This document shows, piece after piece, positions 1 to 9,446 of a stretch of 64,000 bases of DNA (its first letter is position 1; every line of letters starts with the position of its first letter). The position numbers were made by a program, and so were the translations under genes. This DNA comes from Maribacter halichondriae (GTDB lineage: Bacteria > Bacteroidota > Bacteroidia > Flavobacteriales > Flavobacteriaceae): positions 2,610,529 to 2,674,528 of the forward strand of contig NZ_CP107030.1 of NCBI RefSeq assembly GCF_027474825.1, read 5' to 3'. Below the pieces are notes generated by a model. The model had not been told where the DNA came from, searched no databases, and saw nothing but the letters and a program-made list of their open reading frames with translations.

Positions 1-762
1 GTTTTTTGGAGCATTATTGATATAATCGATTAAAATGGATTCATCTTCTGGCCATGTGCTTCCTGCCACAAAACAGAGGCGGTCTTTTTTAAAAGTGTCC
101 ATAAACAAGAGGTGATTGTTTCGGTCTAAGATTTCAGAAACCCTGTCCAATCGGGTATCTCCGTTGACCGACGAGTTATTGACACCAATACTTTCCAAAA
201 GTTTTTGGGATGTCTCATCCTGCAAAAAAATATGGGTAAACCTTTTAAGTGCCTTTCTCATAAACCCGCCATAGCCCTTAAAGAATACTTGCTTCTTTTT
301 GAATATTGCGGACACCAAGAGCGTGTGAATCTTTTTCTCGTGAAGTACCTTAAGAAAATTGGGCCAAATTTCATACTTCACAAAAATGGCCAAATCAGGA
401 TGGGCAGCTTCCATAAAATGCTTTGCATTTTTTAAGGTATCCACAGGAAGGTACACCACAACATCCGCGGCAGTGGTATTTTTCTTTATTTCATAGCCGG
501 AAGGCGAGAAGAAGGTGACCAATATTTTATGCTGCGGATAATCATTTCTCAATTTTTCCATAAGCGGAAGCCCTTGTTCGAATTCTCCCAAAGAGGCCAC
601 ATGTATCCAAATTACCTTGTCCGATTTCGATATATTCTTTGCCAAGGTCTCGAAAATGAGTTTTCGACCGTTTACGAAAAGTTTGATTTTTGGATGGAAA
701 AGCGCAATGAATTTAAGATGTAACCAACTAAGTCGCACTAAGGTATCGTAGAGAAAGTACAC
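1..762 (-). CDS. waaA: 3-deoxy-D-manno-octulosonic acid (Kdo) transferase, partial (C-terminus beyond left edge)
   Basis: Translating the minus strand gives an open frame covering the first ~254 residues of a WaaA/KdtA glycosyltransferase. Visible landmarks are the N-terminal membrane-anchor stretch, the motif WIHVASLGEFEQG (family HxxSxGE region holding the catalytic acid), then VTFFSPSGYE, YLPVDT and the VKYEIWPNF block. The enzyme transfers Kdo from CMP-Kdo to lipid A precursor at the inner face of the cytoplasmic membrane. No ATG lies in frame near the start; a GTG at 762 gives an N-terminus beginning MYFLYDTLVR, which fits the family, and an in-frame stop lies just upstream. It is divergent from the DegT aminotransferase at 854. 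The frame is intact to the window edge. Family assignment is firm; the GTG start is inferred. Confidence 0.88.
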   Translation of the reverse strand, partial: MYFLYDTLVRLSWLHLKFIALFHPKIKLFVNGRKLIFETLAKNISKSDKVIWIHVASLGEFEQGLPLMEKLRNDYPQHKILVTFFSPSGYEIKKNTTAADVVVYLPVDTLKNAKHFMEAAHPDLAIFVKYEIWPNFLKVLHEKKIHTLLVSAIFKKKQVFFKGYGGFMRKALKRFTHIFLQDETSQKLLESIGVNNSSVNGDTRLDRVSEILDRNNHLLFMDTFKKDRLCFVAGSTWPEDESILIDYINNAPKN

Positions 763-853
763 CGTCTGATTGTTTGCGGCTAAATTACACTTCTTTCAAG
801 AATATCATTGTTTGCGGTTTCGTATTTTTGTAGGGCGCATTAGAAATTTTGAT

Positions 854-2008
854 ATGAGAAAAATCCAGATGGTCGATTTAGGAGGCCAATATGAAGGAAT
901 AAAAGATCAGGTGAACTCGTCAATAGCGACCATAATGGAAACTTCAGCTTTTATCAACGGGCCTGAAGTGTACGCCTTTCAAAAAGAACTCGAAGACTAT
1001 TTGGGGGTTAAGCATGTCATACCTTGTGCCAACGGCACCGATGCCCTACAAATTGCCATGATGGGTCTTGGACTAGAGCCAGGCGACGAGGTAATTACCG
1101 CAGATTTCACTTTTGCTGCGACTGTTGAGGTCATTGCGCTGTTACAGTTGACACCGGTTTTGGTCGATGTGTATCCTGATACCTTTAACATTGATATAGC
1201 TGCTATAGAGAAAGCGATAACACCAAGGACCAAGGCCATCGTTCCCGTGCATCTTTTTGGTCAATGTGCCAATATGGATGCAATACTGGCCTTGGCTGAA
1301 AAGCATAATTTGTATGTCATCGAAGACAATGCTCAGGCTATTGGGGCGAACCATACCTTCAACGATGGCCGAAAACAAAAGGCCGGTACTATGGGCCATG
1401 TGGGCTCTACTTCGTTTTTCCCTTCAAAAAATTTGGGGTGCTACGGTGACGGTGGCGCGATTTTTACCAATGATGATGACTTGGCGCATACCCTGCGCGG
1501 TATAGTTAACCATGGTATGTACGAACGCTATCATCATGATGTAGTGGGAGTAAACTCGCGGTTGGATTCGATTCAGGCGGCAGTACTCCGCGCCAAACTC
1601 CCGAAATTGGATGAATATTGCAATAAGAGGAGGGAAGCGGCCCGAAAATATTCTTCTGCTTTCAATGGTCAAGAGCATATCATCGTACCAAAAACGGTAA
1701 ATGGTTGCGAGGGTATTTGCGAGACCTGTGATTGCCATGTTTTTCATCAGTATACCTTACGGATAACTAATGGGACGCGTGACGATCTGGTAAAACATTT
1801 GGGAGAAAATGGTATTCCCTGTGGGGTGTATTATCCGATACCTTTACATCGACAAAAAGCCTATGCAGATTCACGTTTTAATGAATCAGACTTTGCGGTT
1901 ACCAATCAATTGGTCAACGAAGTTATCTCTTTGCCCATGCATACCGAACTTGATGATGAGCAAATCGCCCTAATTACTGCAACGGTCATCGGTTTTGTTA
2001 ACAGTTGA
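854..2008 (+). CDS. DegT/DnrJ/EryC1/StrS family PLP-dependent aminotransferase
   Basis: This 384-residue protein is a sugar aminotransferase of the DegT/DnrJ/EryC1/StrS family (fold-type I PLP enzymes), which aminate nucleotide-linked keto-sugars for lipopolysaccharide or glycan synthesis. The signatures are PCANGTDAL near residue 60, the EDNAQAIGA block near 160 and SFFPSKNLGCYGDGG, whose lysine should form the Schiff base with PLP. The open frame extends upstream to 770, but the ATG at 854 is chosen because MRKIQMVDLGGQY is the usual family N-terminus. A -7-like TATTTTTG lies at 823-830. A cysteine-rich insert (GCEGICETCDCHVFHQY) before the conserved HVFHQYT-type block is a small oddity. 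It sits between waaA and galE, consistent with a surface-glycan role. The exact sugar substrate cannot be read from sequence. Confidence 0.9.
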   Translation: MRKIQMVDLGGQYEGIKDQVNSSIATIMETSAFINGPEVYAFQKELEDYLGVKHVIPCANGTDALQIAMMGLGLEPGDEVITADFTFAATVEVIALLQLTPVLVDVYPDTFNIDIAAIEKAITPRTKAIVPVHLFGQCANMDAILALAEKHNLYVIEDNAQAIGANHTFNDGRKQKAGTMGHVGSTSFFPSKNLGCYGDGGAIFTNDDDLAHTLRGIVNHGMYERYHHDVVGVNSRLDSIQAAVLRAKLPKLDEYCNKRREAARKYSSAFNGQEHIIVPKTVNGCEGICETCDCHVFHQYTLRITNGTRDDLVKHLGENGIPCGVYYPIPLHRQKAYADSRFNESDFAVTNQLVNEVISLPMHTELDDEQIALITATVIGFVNS

Positions 2009-2056
2009 TGAACGATAATCCTAATTTTGCCGTTCAAACAAAGTAATAGGTTGGAG

Positions 2057-2076
2057 ATTCCCGTCTTCACGGGAAT
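2057..2076. repeat. Short palindromic dispersed repeat (ATTCCCGT hairpin)
   Basis: ATTCCCGT (2057-2064) and ACGGGAAT (2069-2076) form a perfect 8-bp stem with a CTTC loop, in the gap between the aminotransferase and galE. It resembles the hairpin ATTTCCGC/GCGGAAAT at 31581-31600, so both probably belong to one short intergenic repeat family of the type common in Flavobacteriaceae. There is no T-tract after it, so a terminator role is doubtful. Confidence 0.5.
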
Positions 2077-2094
2077 GAAAAAATAAATATATTT

Positions 2095-3110
2095 ATGAAG
2101 ATACTCGTAACAGGAGGCTTAGGATTTATAGGCTCACATACCGTTGTCGAATTGCAGAACGAAGGTTTTGAAGTCGTCATTATTGATGACTGCTCCAATT
2201 CAACGGAAAATGTGCTGAACGGCATTACGGCCATTACTGGAAAAACCCCAATTTTCGAAAAACTAGATTTAAAGGAAAAGGCGAAAGTTGAGGATTTTTC
2301 CAAAGACATCACGATGTCGAGGGCGTTATTCATTTTGCCGCGTCAAAAGCGGTCGGTGAGAGCGTCGAAAAACCATTGTTATATTACGAGAATAATATTG
2401 GTACGCTGGTTTACATATTGAAGGAGCTTTGCAAAAAGAATAAGGCTAGTTTTATCTTTAGCTCTTCGTGCACGGTATATGGTCAGGCCGATACGATGCC
2501 GATTACAGAAGACGCACCCGTAAAACCGGCCGAATCGCCGTATGGAAACACAAAACAAATGGGCGAGGAAATTATTGCCGATACCTGTAAAGTAACTCCG
2601 GGTCTAAATGCGATTGCCTTACGATATTTTAATCCGATGGGGGCACATCCTAGCATCGAGATTGGGGAACTTCCTGTTGGCGTTCCGCAAAATTTGGTTC
2701 CGTTTATCACGCAAACGGGAATCGGACTGCGTGAAGAACTATCCGTTTTCGGGGATGACTATCCTACAGAAGATGGTACTTGTATACGGGATTATATTTA
2801 CGTAGTAGATTTGGCCAAGGCTCATGTCATTGCATTGAAGCGTCTTTTGGAAGGAAAGAATCAAGAAAACTACGAGGTGTTCAACGTAGGCACGGGTACG
2901 GGCAGTTCGGTCTTGGAGGCCATTGAGAGCTTTGAAAAGGTATCGGGCAAAAAATTGAACTACAAAATAGTAGACCGTCGGCCTGGCGATATTACCACGG
3001 CATACGCCGATACAACGAAGGCCAATACGGTTTTAGGTTGGAAGGCCGAATATACCTTAGATGAGGCTATGAAGTCCGCATGGGAGTGGGAGCAAAAAAT
3101 AAGAGGTTGA
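2095..3110 (+). pseudogene. galE: UDP-glucose 4-epimerase, single frameshift near 2307
   Basis: The product is a short-chain dehydrogenase-type UDP-glucose 4-epimerase that interconverts UDP-glucose and UDP-galactose using bound NAD. The N-terminus has the Rossmann motif TGGLGFIGSHT. Around 2305-2310 the frame changes by loss of one base: restoring a second C in GAC(C)ATCAC yields the expected series HHDVEGVIHFAASKAVGESV in the downstream frame, which then runs uninterrupted to 3110. The downstream part carries the catalytic SSSCTVYG and the YGNTK (YxxxK) tetrad, plus the C-terminal substrate region IRDYIYVVDLA. Corrected length is about 339 residues, normal for GalE. A -7-like TAATTTTG is at 2022-2029. 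Because nothing else is degraded, a one-base sequence error is more likely than true gene loss. Confidence 0.88.
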
Positions 3111-3159
3111 AGTATATTTCTAATTTAATTTAGGAAGTTCCTATTAATGAGTCTTTTCC

Positions 3160-3191
3160 ATGAGGAGAAATATATGTATATTTCTCCTCAT
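3160..3191. terminator. Perfect 15-bp inverted repeat; putative galE terminator
   Basis: The arms ATGAGGAGAAATATA (3160-3174) and TATATTTCTCCTCAT (3177-3191) are perfect reverse complements separated by only TG, followed by TTTTG. It lies 50 bases past the galE stop and 20 bases before the preferred amidohydrolase ATG, so it fits an intrinsic terminator or leader hairpin. An ATG-initiated open frame starts inside the left arm (3160), but reading the hairpin as non-coding favours the later start at 3211. Confidence 0.55.
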
Positions 3192-3210
3192 TTTGTTGAT
3201 GACCATCCCT

Positions 3211-4485
3211 ATGAAAAACCATTTATTCTTCATTGCCCTGTTTTTTACGGCTTGCCTTTGCGCCCAGGATACATATCTACAATGCGGAAAAATCGTTGAT
3301 ACCCAATCCGGAAAAATGCTTTCGGAAAAGACTATTGTAGTATCGGCAAATAAAATCAAGAGCATTCAAGACGGATATGTAAACGGAACCCAGGAAGACA
3401 CCGTTATCGATTTAAAGAATAAGGTTGTGCTGCCGGGATTTATTGATTTACATGTGCATATCGAAGGAGAATCAAGTCCGACACGTTATATAGAGCGATT
3501 TACCAAAAATGAGGCCGATGTGGCATTTCAGTCCACGGTTTATGCAGAAAGAACGTTGATGGCAGGTTTTACTACAGTTCGTGATTTAGGCGGTTCAGGG
3601 GTCAATATCGCCCTGCGCAAAGCTATTGAAAAAGGCATTGTAAAAGGACCCCGAATATTTACAGCGGGTAAGGCCATTGGTACCACTGGCGGACATGCCG
3701 ACCCTACGAACGGAATGAGGAATGAATTAATGGGAGACCCAGGCCCGAAAGAGGGGGTGGTCAATTCTCCGGAAGATGCGAAGAAAGCCGTGCGACAACG
3801 TTATAAAGATGGGGCCGATGTAATCAAGATTACGGCTACCGGCGGGGTGATGAGCGTGGCAAAAAATGGACAGAATCCGCAGTTTACGGTCGAAGAAATT
3901 AAGGCAATCGTCGAAACCGCCAAAGACTACGGAATGTTGACCGCGGCCCATGCCCATGGCGATGAGGGAATGCAGCGTGCCGTCGTGGGTGGTATAAAAA
4001 CTATCGAACATGGTACTCTGATGAGCGAAGAAACTATGGACCTAATGGTAAAACACAACACGTTTTTGGTACCGACGATTTCTGCGGGAAAAGCTGCCGC
4101 AAAAATGGCCGACATACCCGGATTTCTTCCGCCTGTGGTGGCGAAAAAAGCTCGTGAAATCGGCCCCGTTAGTCAAGCCACTTTCGGTAAAGCCTATAAA
4201 AAAGGGGTGCCCATTGCTTTTGGTACCGACGCGGGTGTCTCGCCCCACGGAGAAAACGGCAAGGAATTCGGTTTTATGAACGAAGTAGGAATGCCTGTTA
4301 TGGAAGCCATTCAGTCCGCAACGGTCACCAATGCCAGTTTGTTGGGCATGTCGAACGAGTTGGGCCAATTAAAAGAAGGCTTTTTTGCAGATATCGTGGC
4401 GGTGAACGAAGACCCTGTTAAGAATGTTTCTACGCTCGAGAATGTTATATTTGTAATGAAAAACGGTATTGTTTATAAGCAATAG
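3211..4485 (+). CDS. Secreted metal-dependent amidohydrolase (imidazolonepropionase-like)
   Basis: This is a 424-residue amidohydrolase-superfamily enzyme. It has an N-terminal signal sequence (MKNHLFFIALFFTACLCAQ) and so acts in the periplasm or envelope. Metal-binding and catalytic motifs are visible: HVH in GFIDLHVHIEGE, the candidate bridging lysine in DVIKITATGG, AAHAHGDEGM, TIEHGT and the terminal aspartate in FGTDAGVSPHG. This pattern matches the subgroup annotated as imidazolonepropionase-like or Xaa-Pro/Xaa-Arg dipeptidase-like hydrolases. The open frame extends 17 codons upstream, but that part falls inside a perfect inverted repeat and would put extra residues ahead of the signal peptide, so the ATG at 3211 is preferred. 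The substrate is unknown; peptides are likely because secreted members are often dipeptidases. Confidence 0.85.
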   Translation: MKNHLFFIALFFTACLCAQDTYLQCGKIVDTQSGKMLSEKTIVVSANKIKSIQDGYVNGTQEDTVIDLKNKVVLPGFIDLHVHIEGESSPTRYIERFTKNEADVAFQSTVYAERTLMAGFTTVRDLGGSGVNIALRKAIEKGIVKGPRIFTAGKAIGTTGGHADPTNGMRNELMGDPGPKEGVVNSPEDAKKAVRQRYKDGADVIKITATGGVMSVAKNGQNPQFTVEEIKAIVETAKDYGMLTAAHAHGDEGMQRAVVGGIKTIEHGTLMSEETMDLMVKHNTFLVPTISAGKAAAKMADIPGFLPPVVAKKAREIGPVSQATFGKAYKKGVPIAFGTDAGVSPHGENGKEFGFMNEVGMPVMEAIQSATVTNASLLGMSNELGQLKEGFFADIVAVNEDPVKNVSTLENVIFVMKNGIVYKQ

Positions 4486-4580
4486 CACTTTAGAATAATT
4501 TAGATCGTAAAATTAGTAACGAATGATTTTGCAATTTTTGCCCCCAGGTATCTTGCTAATCGAAAAGACCATCAATATCT

Positions 4581-4934
4581 ATGAGTGAAGATCACGTGAA
4601 CAGCATACGTATTCTTCATAAGGCACAAGAAGAAAAGCGCTATACAAAATTGGTTTTGCAATTGTTGAAAGACTTTCAGCTTGCCAATGTTTCCCTAGGA
4701 ATTACCCTGCTCGTTACGCCTGAAGAGGTTAAAAGCGCCGTGCATGAAAAAGTCTATTATTTGCACATGGAGAAGTTCGATGATTACCTCAATTTGATGT
4801 ATGTCGTAGATGTTCCCGAGAACGCGTTTAAAAATGGAAGTTATTCAGATGTGGTCGATTTTACGGAAAGGGCCACGTATCACATCTTACGTCGGGAACT
4901 AGAAAAAGTGCGTCTAAAGGAAGAATACGATTAG
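4581..4934 (+). CDS. Small conserved hypothetical protein
   Basis: This 117-residue protein is acidic and soluble, with no signal peptide or membrane segment. It has several predicted helices and an extended middle (FDDYLNLMYVVDVPENAF). I do not recognise a named domain; it looks like a short cytosolic protein conserved in flavobacteria. The ATG follows an AT-rich leader. Its stop leaves 73 bases before the convergent gene at 5008-5523, with no obvious terminator. Its coding quality (regular codon use, no low-complexity) supports a real gene. Function unknown. Confidence 0.65.
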   Translation: MSEDHVNSIRILHKAQEEKRYTKLVLQLLKDFQLANVSLGITLLVTPEEVKSAVHEKVYYLHMEKFDDYLNLMYVVDVPENAFKNGSYSDVVDFTERATYHILRRELEKVRLKEEYD

Positions 4935-5007
4935 TTTTTGCGATTATCCCTAGAGTTTTTCCTTGTGAAACCCCATTGTTCCCATTAAATAGTTGACGGG
5001 TGGCCAA

Positions 5008-5523
5008 TCAAAAATATACGCGTACGAAAGGCATCCAAGCATTCGCGTAAATACTTTTTTCATTGTCATAGAGTACATCGTACCGAATGCCTACTGTAAA
5101 ATTTCGATCGGTATATCCAAGTCCTAAAAATAAGGCCGGCGACCAATAATTATCTTTTATGGCGTTGGGTATGGCCGCAATGGTTCTGCTCACTCTAAGT
5201 TCTTCGAATTCGGCCGAAAGCTGAATGAACTGTATCGGGTTGAACAGTGTTAGAACGCTTCCTCCATAGGCCAATAATTTGTTGTCATTGAATTTTGCAT
5301 AATTGAAACTAAGGCTCGTGCCGACCGCAAAATTATCGGTGGCCTGGTAGATCGCACTGGGTGCTATCGAGCCATTGAACCCTCCATTGGTAAATCCTAG
5401 ACCGAGTCCGCCGCCAAAACGTACATGGTTCCAGAAATCACTTTTTGCTTTGGTTTGCTGGGCCGAACATAAGGCTCCTGACATAAGAAAAACAAGGCCT
5501 AACAAAATCTTGGTGAAATTCAT
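5008..5523 (-). CDS. Small outer-membrane beta-barrel protein
   Basis: The 171-residue product has a clear signal peptide (MNFTKILLGLVFLMSGALCSAQ), then alternating hydrophobic strands with glycine-rich turns (FGGGLGLGF, SLSFNYAKF, FLGLGYTDRNF) and ends in aromatic phenylalanine (VRVYF), the usual signal for outer-membrane barrel assembly. This is an eight-strand-sized barrel. Proteins of this type next to sucA are sometimes labelled alpha-ketoglutarate decarboxylase in databases; nothing in the sequence supports an enzyme, and that label probably spread from the neighbour. It is transcribed divergently from sucA across a 117-base AT-rich gap. Specific function unknown. Confidence 0.78.
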   Translation of the reverse strand: MNFTKILLGLVFLMSGALCSAQQTKAKSDFWNHVRFGGGLGLGFTNGGFNGSIAPSAIYQATDNFAVGTSLSFNYAKFNDNKLLAYGGSVLTLFNPIQFIQLSAEFEELRVSRTIAAIPNAIKDNYWSPALFLGLGYTDRNFTVGIRYDVLYDNEKSIYANAWMPFVRVYF

Positions 5524-5640
5524 AAGTTATATTTAAATGATTAGCATATTTTTTTCAATATTGCTTACTAAGATACAGCCAGAAAATGTAAATGTTGTAT
5601 TTTTGAGTTTATTTTGTTGGTAGGATAGAGAAACCTTTTT

Positions 5641-8457
5641 ATGGATAAATTTTCCTTTTTGAACACTGCGCATACCTCCTTTTTTGCAGCGCTCTACGAT
5701 AAATATTTACAACATCCCGATAGCGTTGAACCAAGTTGGAGGGCTTTTTTCCAAGGTTTTGATTTTGGCGTTAAGAGTTCGTTGGACGAATTGGATGTAC
5801 AGACCCTTACCACGGCATCGGCGATCAACAACGGCCAACCTTTGGATATGCCCCAGTCGTTGCAGAAAGAATTTCAGGTCATTCGATTGATCGATGGCTA
5901 TCGCAGTAGAGGGCATTTGTTCACTAAAACGAATCCGGTCCGGGAAAGACGTAAATACACCCCAACACTGGACCTTGAGAATTTTGGTCTTTCAGAAAGC
6001 GACCTTGACACTTCGTTCAACGCAGGCGAGATTTTGGGTATCGGTAGCGCTACGCTTCGCGAAATTGTTGACCATTTGCAAAGAATTTATTGCGATGCCA
6101 TAGGCGTCGAATATATGTACATCCGAAGTCCAGAGCGTATCGAGTGGATACAGAATTGGTTGAATGTTAATGACAACCATCCTCAGTATGACGAAAAGCG
6201 TAAGAAACATATTCTAAGAAAATTGAACGAGGCCGTTTCCTTTGAAGGTTTTTTACATACCAAATATGTCGGTCAAAAACGTTTTTCGTTGGAAGGTAAT
6301 GAATCATTGATTCCGGCATTGGATGCGGTGGTAGAGCGAGCTGCGGGTCTAGGTGTTGAACAATTTGTAATGGGTATGGCCCACCGAGGCCGTTTGAACG
6401 TGCTGACCAATATTTTCGGAAAGGCTGCCAAAGATATTTTCAGCGAATTTGATGGAAAGGACTATGAAGAAGAAATTTTTGACGGTGATGTAAAATACCA
6501 TTTGGGCTGGACATCGGAGAGAAAGGCCGAAAACGGAAACAAGATTAAAATGAATATTGCGCCCAACCCTTCGCACTTGGAGACCGTTGGAGCGGTGGTC
6601 GAAGGAATCACTAGAGCAAAACAAGATGCCCATTTTGCTGATGATTTCTCTAAAGTCTTACCGATTGTAGTGCATGGTGATGCCGCAATAGCAGGTCAGG
6701 GCTTGGTCTATGAGGTCGTACAGATGGCAAATCTTGATGGGTATAAAACTGGTGGAACGATTCATATCGTGGTAAACAATCAAATTGGTTTTACTACAAA
6801 CTATCTCGATGCCAGAACATCTACCTATTGTACGGATGTGGGCAAAGTGACCCTAAGTCCGGTTTTGCATGTCAATGCTGATGATGCCGAGGCCGTAGTT
6901 CATGCTTCGTTGTTCGCATTGGAGTATCGAATGAAATTTAAAAGGGATGTTTTCATAGACCTCTTGGGATATCGAAAATATGGTCATAACGAAGGTGATG
7001 AACCGCGTTTTACCCAACCTAAATTATATAAGGCAATCGCTAAGCATAAAAATCCAAGGGATATTTATGCGGAACGATTAATCCGTGAAGGGGTTATCGC
7101 AGAGGGCTATGTCAAGCAACTGGAAGAAGAATACAAAGCGTCTTTGGAAACCGAACTCCAAGATTCCCGAAAGGAGGACAAGACCATCATTACGCCTTTC
7201 ATGGCCGATGAATGGAAAGGTTTTGTAAACGTACGCGAATGGGAGATGATGGATGCGGTAGATACCACATTTGACAAAAAGAAACTCACCGAGATCGCCA
7301 AGGTAATAACGGAACTTCCTACGGATAAAAAGTTCTTGAGAAAGGTTGAGAAGCTGGTCAATGATCGCAAGAATATGTTCTTCGAGAGCGATCATCTCGA
7401 TTGGGCCATGGGCGAATTATTGGCATACGGTACCCTGCTACAAGAAGGATTCGATGTTCGAATGTCTGGTCAGGATGTAGAACGCGGTACATTTTCACAT
7501 CGCCATGCCGTAATGAAAGTGGAGGAGAGTGAAGAGGAAATCATGTTGTTGAACAACCTTTCCGAAAAACAGGGTCAATTTCAAATCTATAATTCTTTAT
7601 TATCGGAATATGGTGTTGTCGGTTTTGACTATGGCTACGCCATGGCGAGTCCCAACACCTTGACGATTTGGGAGGCCCAGTTCGGTGATTTCAGCAACGG
7701 TGCCCAAATCATGATCGATCAATATATCTCTGCGGCCGAAGATAAATGGAAACTTCAAAACGGCTTGGTCATGTTGCTGCCCCATGGTTACGAAGGTCAG
7801 GGCGCAGAGCATTCCTCCGCACGAATGGAAAGATATCTACAGCTCTGTGCCAGAGACAATATGTATGTCGCAGACGTTACTTCACCGGCACAGATGTTCC
7901 ATATATTGCGTCGGCAGATGAAGGTTAATTTCAGAAAGCCGCTTATTATTTTTACGCCCAAAAGTTTATTGCGCCATCCAAAGGCCGTTTCTTCGGTCGA
8001 TGAATTGGCAAATGGTGGTTTTCAGGAAGTAATCGACGATTCGACCGCCGATGTGAAAAAAGTAAAGACGTTGGTCTTCTGTACGGGTAAGTTCTATTAT
8101 GACCTTCTGGCGGCGAAAGAAGAACATAACCGTGAAGATGTCGCTTTAGTGCGTGTCGAACAATTGTTTCCGTTGCCGAGTGAACAAATGAAAAGAATCA
8201 TCGCCAAGTACAAGGATGCGGCTGATTTGGTCTGGGCCCAAGAAGAGCCAAGAAACATGGGGGCATGGAGCCATTTAATGATGCACTTTAGCGATGCCCA
8301 TACCTTCAGGGTGGCTTCACGAAGATTCTATGCTTCTCCGGCGGCAGGAAGTGCGGTGCGCTCCAAAATGAGGCATCAACAGGTCATCGATTATGTTTTC
8401 GATGCATCGAAGGATAATATGACACGGCCCAAGCCAAAGCAAGTGGATAAGAAATGA
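5641..8457 (+). CDS. sucA: 2-oxoglutarate dehydrogenase E1 component
   Basis: This 938-residue protein is the thiamine-diphosphate-dependent E1 subunit of the 2-oxoglutarate dehydrogenase complex, which decarboxylates 2-oxoglutarate and succinylates the E2 lipoyl group in the TCA cycle. The N-terminal peptide FLNTAHTSFFAALYDKYLQ resembles the E1o docking segment. Core motifs are MAHRGRLNVL (~245), HGDAA (~345), NNQIGFTT (~379), GHNEGDEP (~447, ThDP/Mg site) and EAQFGDFSNGAQ (~677). Length is typical. A -7-like TATTTTTG lies at 5598-5605. The stop overlaps the start of the M23 peptidase gene (ATGA), so translation is coupled, and sucB follows in the same operon. Confidence 0.97.
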   Translation: MDKFSFLNTAHTSFFAALYDKYLQHPDSVEPSWRAFFQGFDFGVKSSLDELDVQTLTTASAINNGQPLDMPQSLQKEFQVIRLIDGYRSRGHLFTKTNPVRERRKYTPTLDLENFGLSESDLDTSFNAGEILGIGSATLREIVDHLQRIYCDAIGVEYMYIRSPERIEWIQNWLNVNDNHPQYDEKRKKHILRKLNEAVSFEGFLHTKYVGQKRFSLEGNESLIPALDAVVERAAGLGVEQFVMGMAHRGRLNVLTNIFGKAAKDIFSEFDGKDYEEEIFDGDVKYHLGWTSERKAENGNKIKMNIAPNPSHLETVGAVVEGITRAKQDAHFADDFSKVLPIVVHGDAAIAGQGLVYEVVQMANLDGYKTGGTIHIVVNNQIGFTTNYLDARTSTYCTDVGKVTLSPVLHVNADDAEAVVHASLFALEYRMKFKRDVFIDLLGYRKYGHNEGDEPRFTQPKLYKAIAKHKNPRDIYAERLIREGVIAEGYVKQLEEEYKASLETELQDSRKEDKTIITPFMADEWKGFVNVREWEMMDAVDTTFDKKKLTEIAKVITELPTDKKFLRKVEKLVNDRKNMFFESDHLDWAMGELLAYGTLLQEGFDVRMSGQDVERGTFSHRHAVMKVEESEEEIMLLNNLSEKQGQFQIYNSLLSEYGVVGFDYGYAMASPNTLTIWEAQFGDFSNGAQIMIDQYISAAEDKWKLQNGLVMLLPHGYEGQGAEHSSARMERYLQLCARDNMYVADVTSPAQMFHILRRQMKVNFRKPLIIFTPKSLLRHPKAVSSVDELANGGFQEVIDDSTADVKKVKTLVFCTGKFYYDLLAAKEEHNREDVALVRVEQLFPLPSEQMKRIIAKYKDAADLVWAQEEPRNMGAWSHLMMHFSDAHTFRVASRRFYASPAAGSAVRSKMRHQQVIDYVFDASKDNMTRPKPKQVDKK

Positions 8458-9419
8458 GAACGATTTTAATACTTTTTATACTATTCACGAATTATCTCTC
8501 TTTTTCTCAAGAGGAACAGGGAAATTATGCCGAAGCGGCCTCCACATTTATGCAACGTTATAATATGGGCGACTACGGGGCAATATTCGATTCATTTAAT
8601 GTCGATATGCAAAAAGCACTTCCAAGAGAACAGACCTTGGCCTTCTTTGCCCAGAATGTGAACAGTCTCATGGGAAACATTGAAGAAATGCAATTTGCAA
8701 GAATAGACAACGGCACACACATCTATCGGGCTGATTTTGAAAGGGCAGTGGCCGAAGTGGTCATCTCCCTGACTCCGCAGCAGACCATAAACGGATTTGC
8801 CATAAAACCTGTTAACGCATCCGATATACCCGTTCTAAAACGTAATGTTACGCCGATGATTTTGCCATTCAATGAAGAATGGTTTGTTTTTTGGGGAGGC
8901 ACGACCGTTGAACAAAACTATCATGTCGACTACCCCGATCAGCAATATGCCTATGATATTTTGATGGTGGCCGATGGAGCCTCTTACGTAGGGGACCCCA
9001 AAAAGAATGAAAATTATCTGGTCTTTGGAAAGGAAGTAATTGCTCCCTGTAACGCCAAAGTAGCGCATGTTATCACCGGAGTGCATGACAATATTCCGGG
9101 CGAATTGAATCCTGAACAACTAACAGGAAATACCGTAGTTTTAGAGACAGAAAACGGAGAGTACATCTTATTGGCACATTTAAAGGAGGGAAGTATTGTT
9201 GTCGAAGAAGGACAAGAAGTGCTACAAGGTGAGGTCTTGGCGCAGTGCGGTAATTCAGGAAACTCCACAGAACCTCATTTACACTTAAGCTTGCAAAACC
9301 ATGTAGATATGTTGCAATCGACGGGTGCCAAATTATATTTTGACCGGATTATGGTCAATGGAGAAATTAAATCGGATTACCTTCCTGTTAAGGAAGACCT
9401 GATAACGAATATAAATTGA
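8454..9419 (+). CDS. Secreted M23-family metallopeptidase with N-terminal DUF3887-like domain
   Basis: This 321-residue protein begins with a signal peptide (MRTILILFILFTNYLSFSQ). Residues ~20-110 form a DUF3887-like domain, and residues ~150-300 are an M23 (lysostaphin/LytM) fold. The zinc-site pattern is present: H and D in YHVDYPDQQYAYD, and HLHLSL for the second metal ligand and catalytic histidine. ITGVHDNIPGE and LLAHLKEGS are further family blocks. Active M23 enzymes cut peptidoglycan cross-bridges, so it should act in the periplasm. The gene overlaps sucA by four bases and precedes sucB by 27, placing a cell-wall-type hydrolase within the 2-oxoglutarate dehydrogenase operon; any functional link is unexplained. 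Confidence 0.87.
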   Translation: MRTILILFILFTNYLSFSQEEQGNYAEAASTFMQRYNMGDYGAIFDSFNVDMQKALPREQTLAFFAQNVNSLMGNIEEMQFARIDNGTHIYRADFERAVAEVVISLTPQQTINGFAIKPVNASDIPVLKRNVTPMILPFNEEWFVFWGGTTVEQNYHVDYPDQQYAYDILMVADGASYVGDPKKNENYLVFGKEVIAPCNAKVAHVITGVHDNIPGELNPEQLTGNTVVLETENGEYILLAHLKEGSIVVEEGQEVLQGEVLAQCGNSGNSTEPHLHLSLQNHVDMLQSTGAKLYFDRIMVNGEIKSDYLPVKEDLITNIN

Positions 9420-9446
9420 AATAAAACACAGTAAAAATCATATAGT

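Noticed and set aside
5008..5523. Alpha-ketoglutarate decarboxylase label for the small gene beside sucA
   Set aside because: The protein has a signal peptide, barrel strands and a terminal aromatic residue; it has no ThDP-binding or catalytic motifs.
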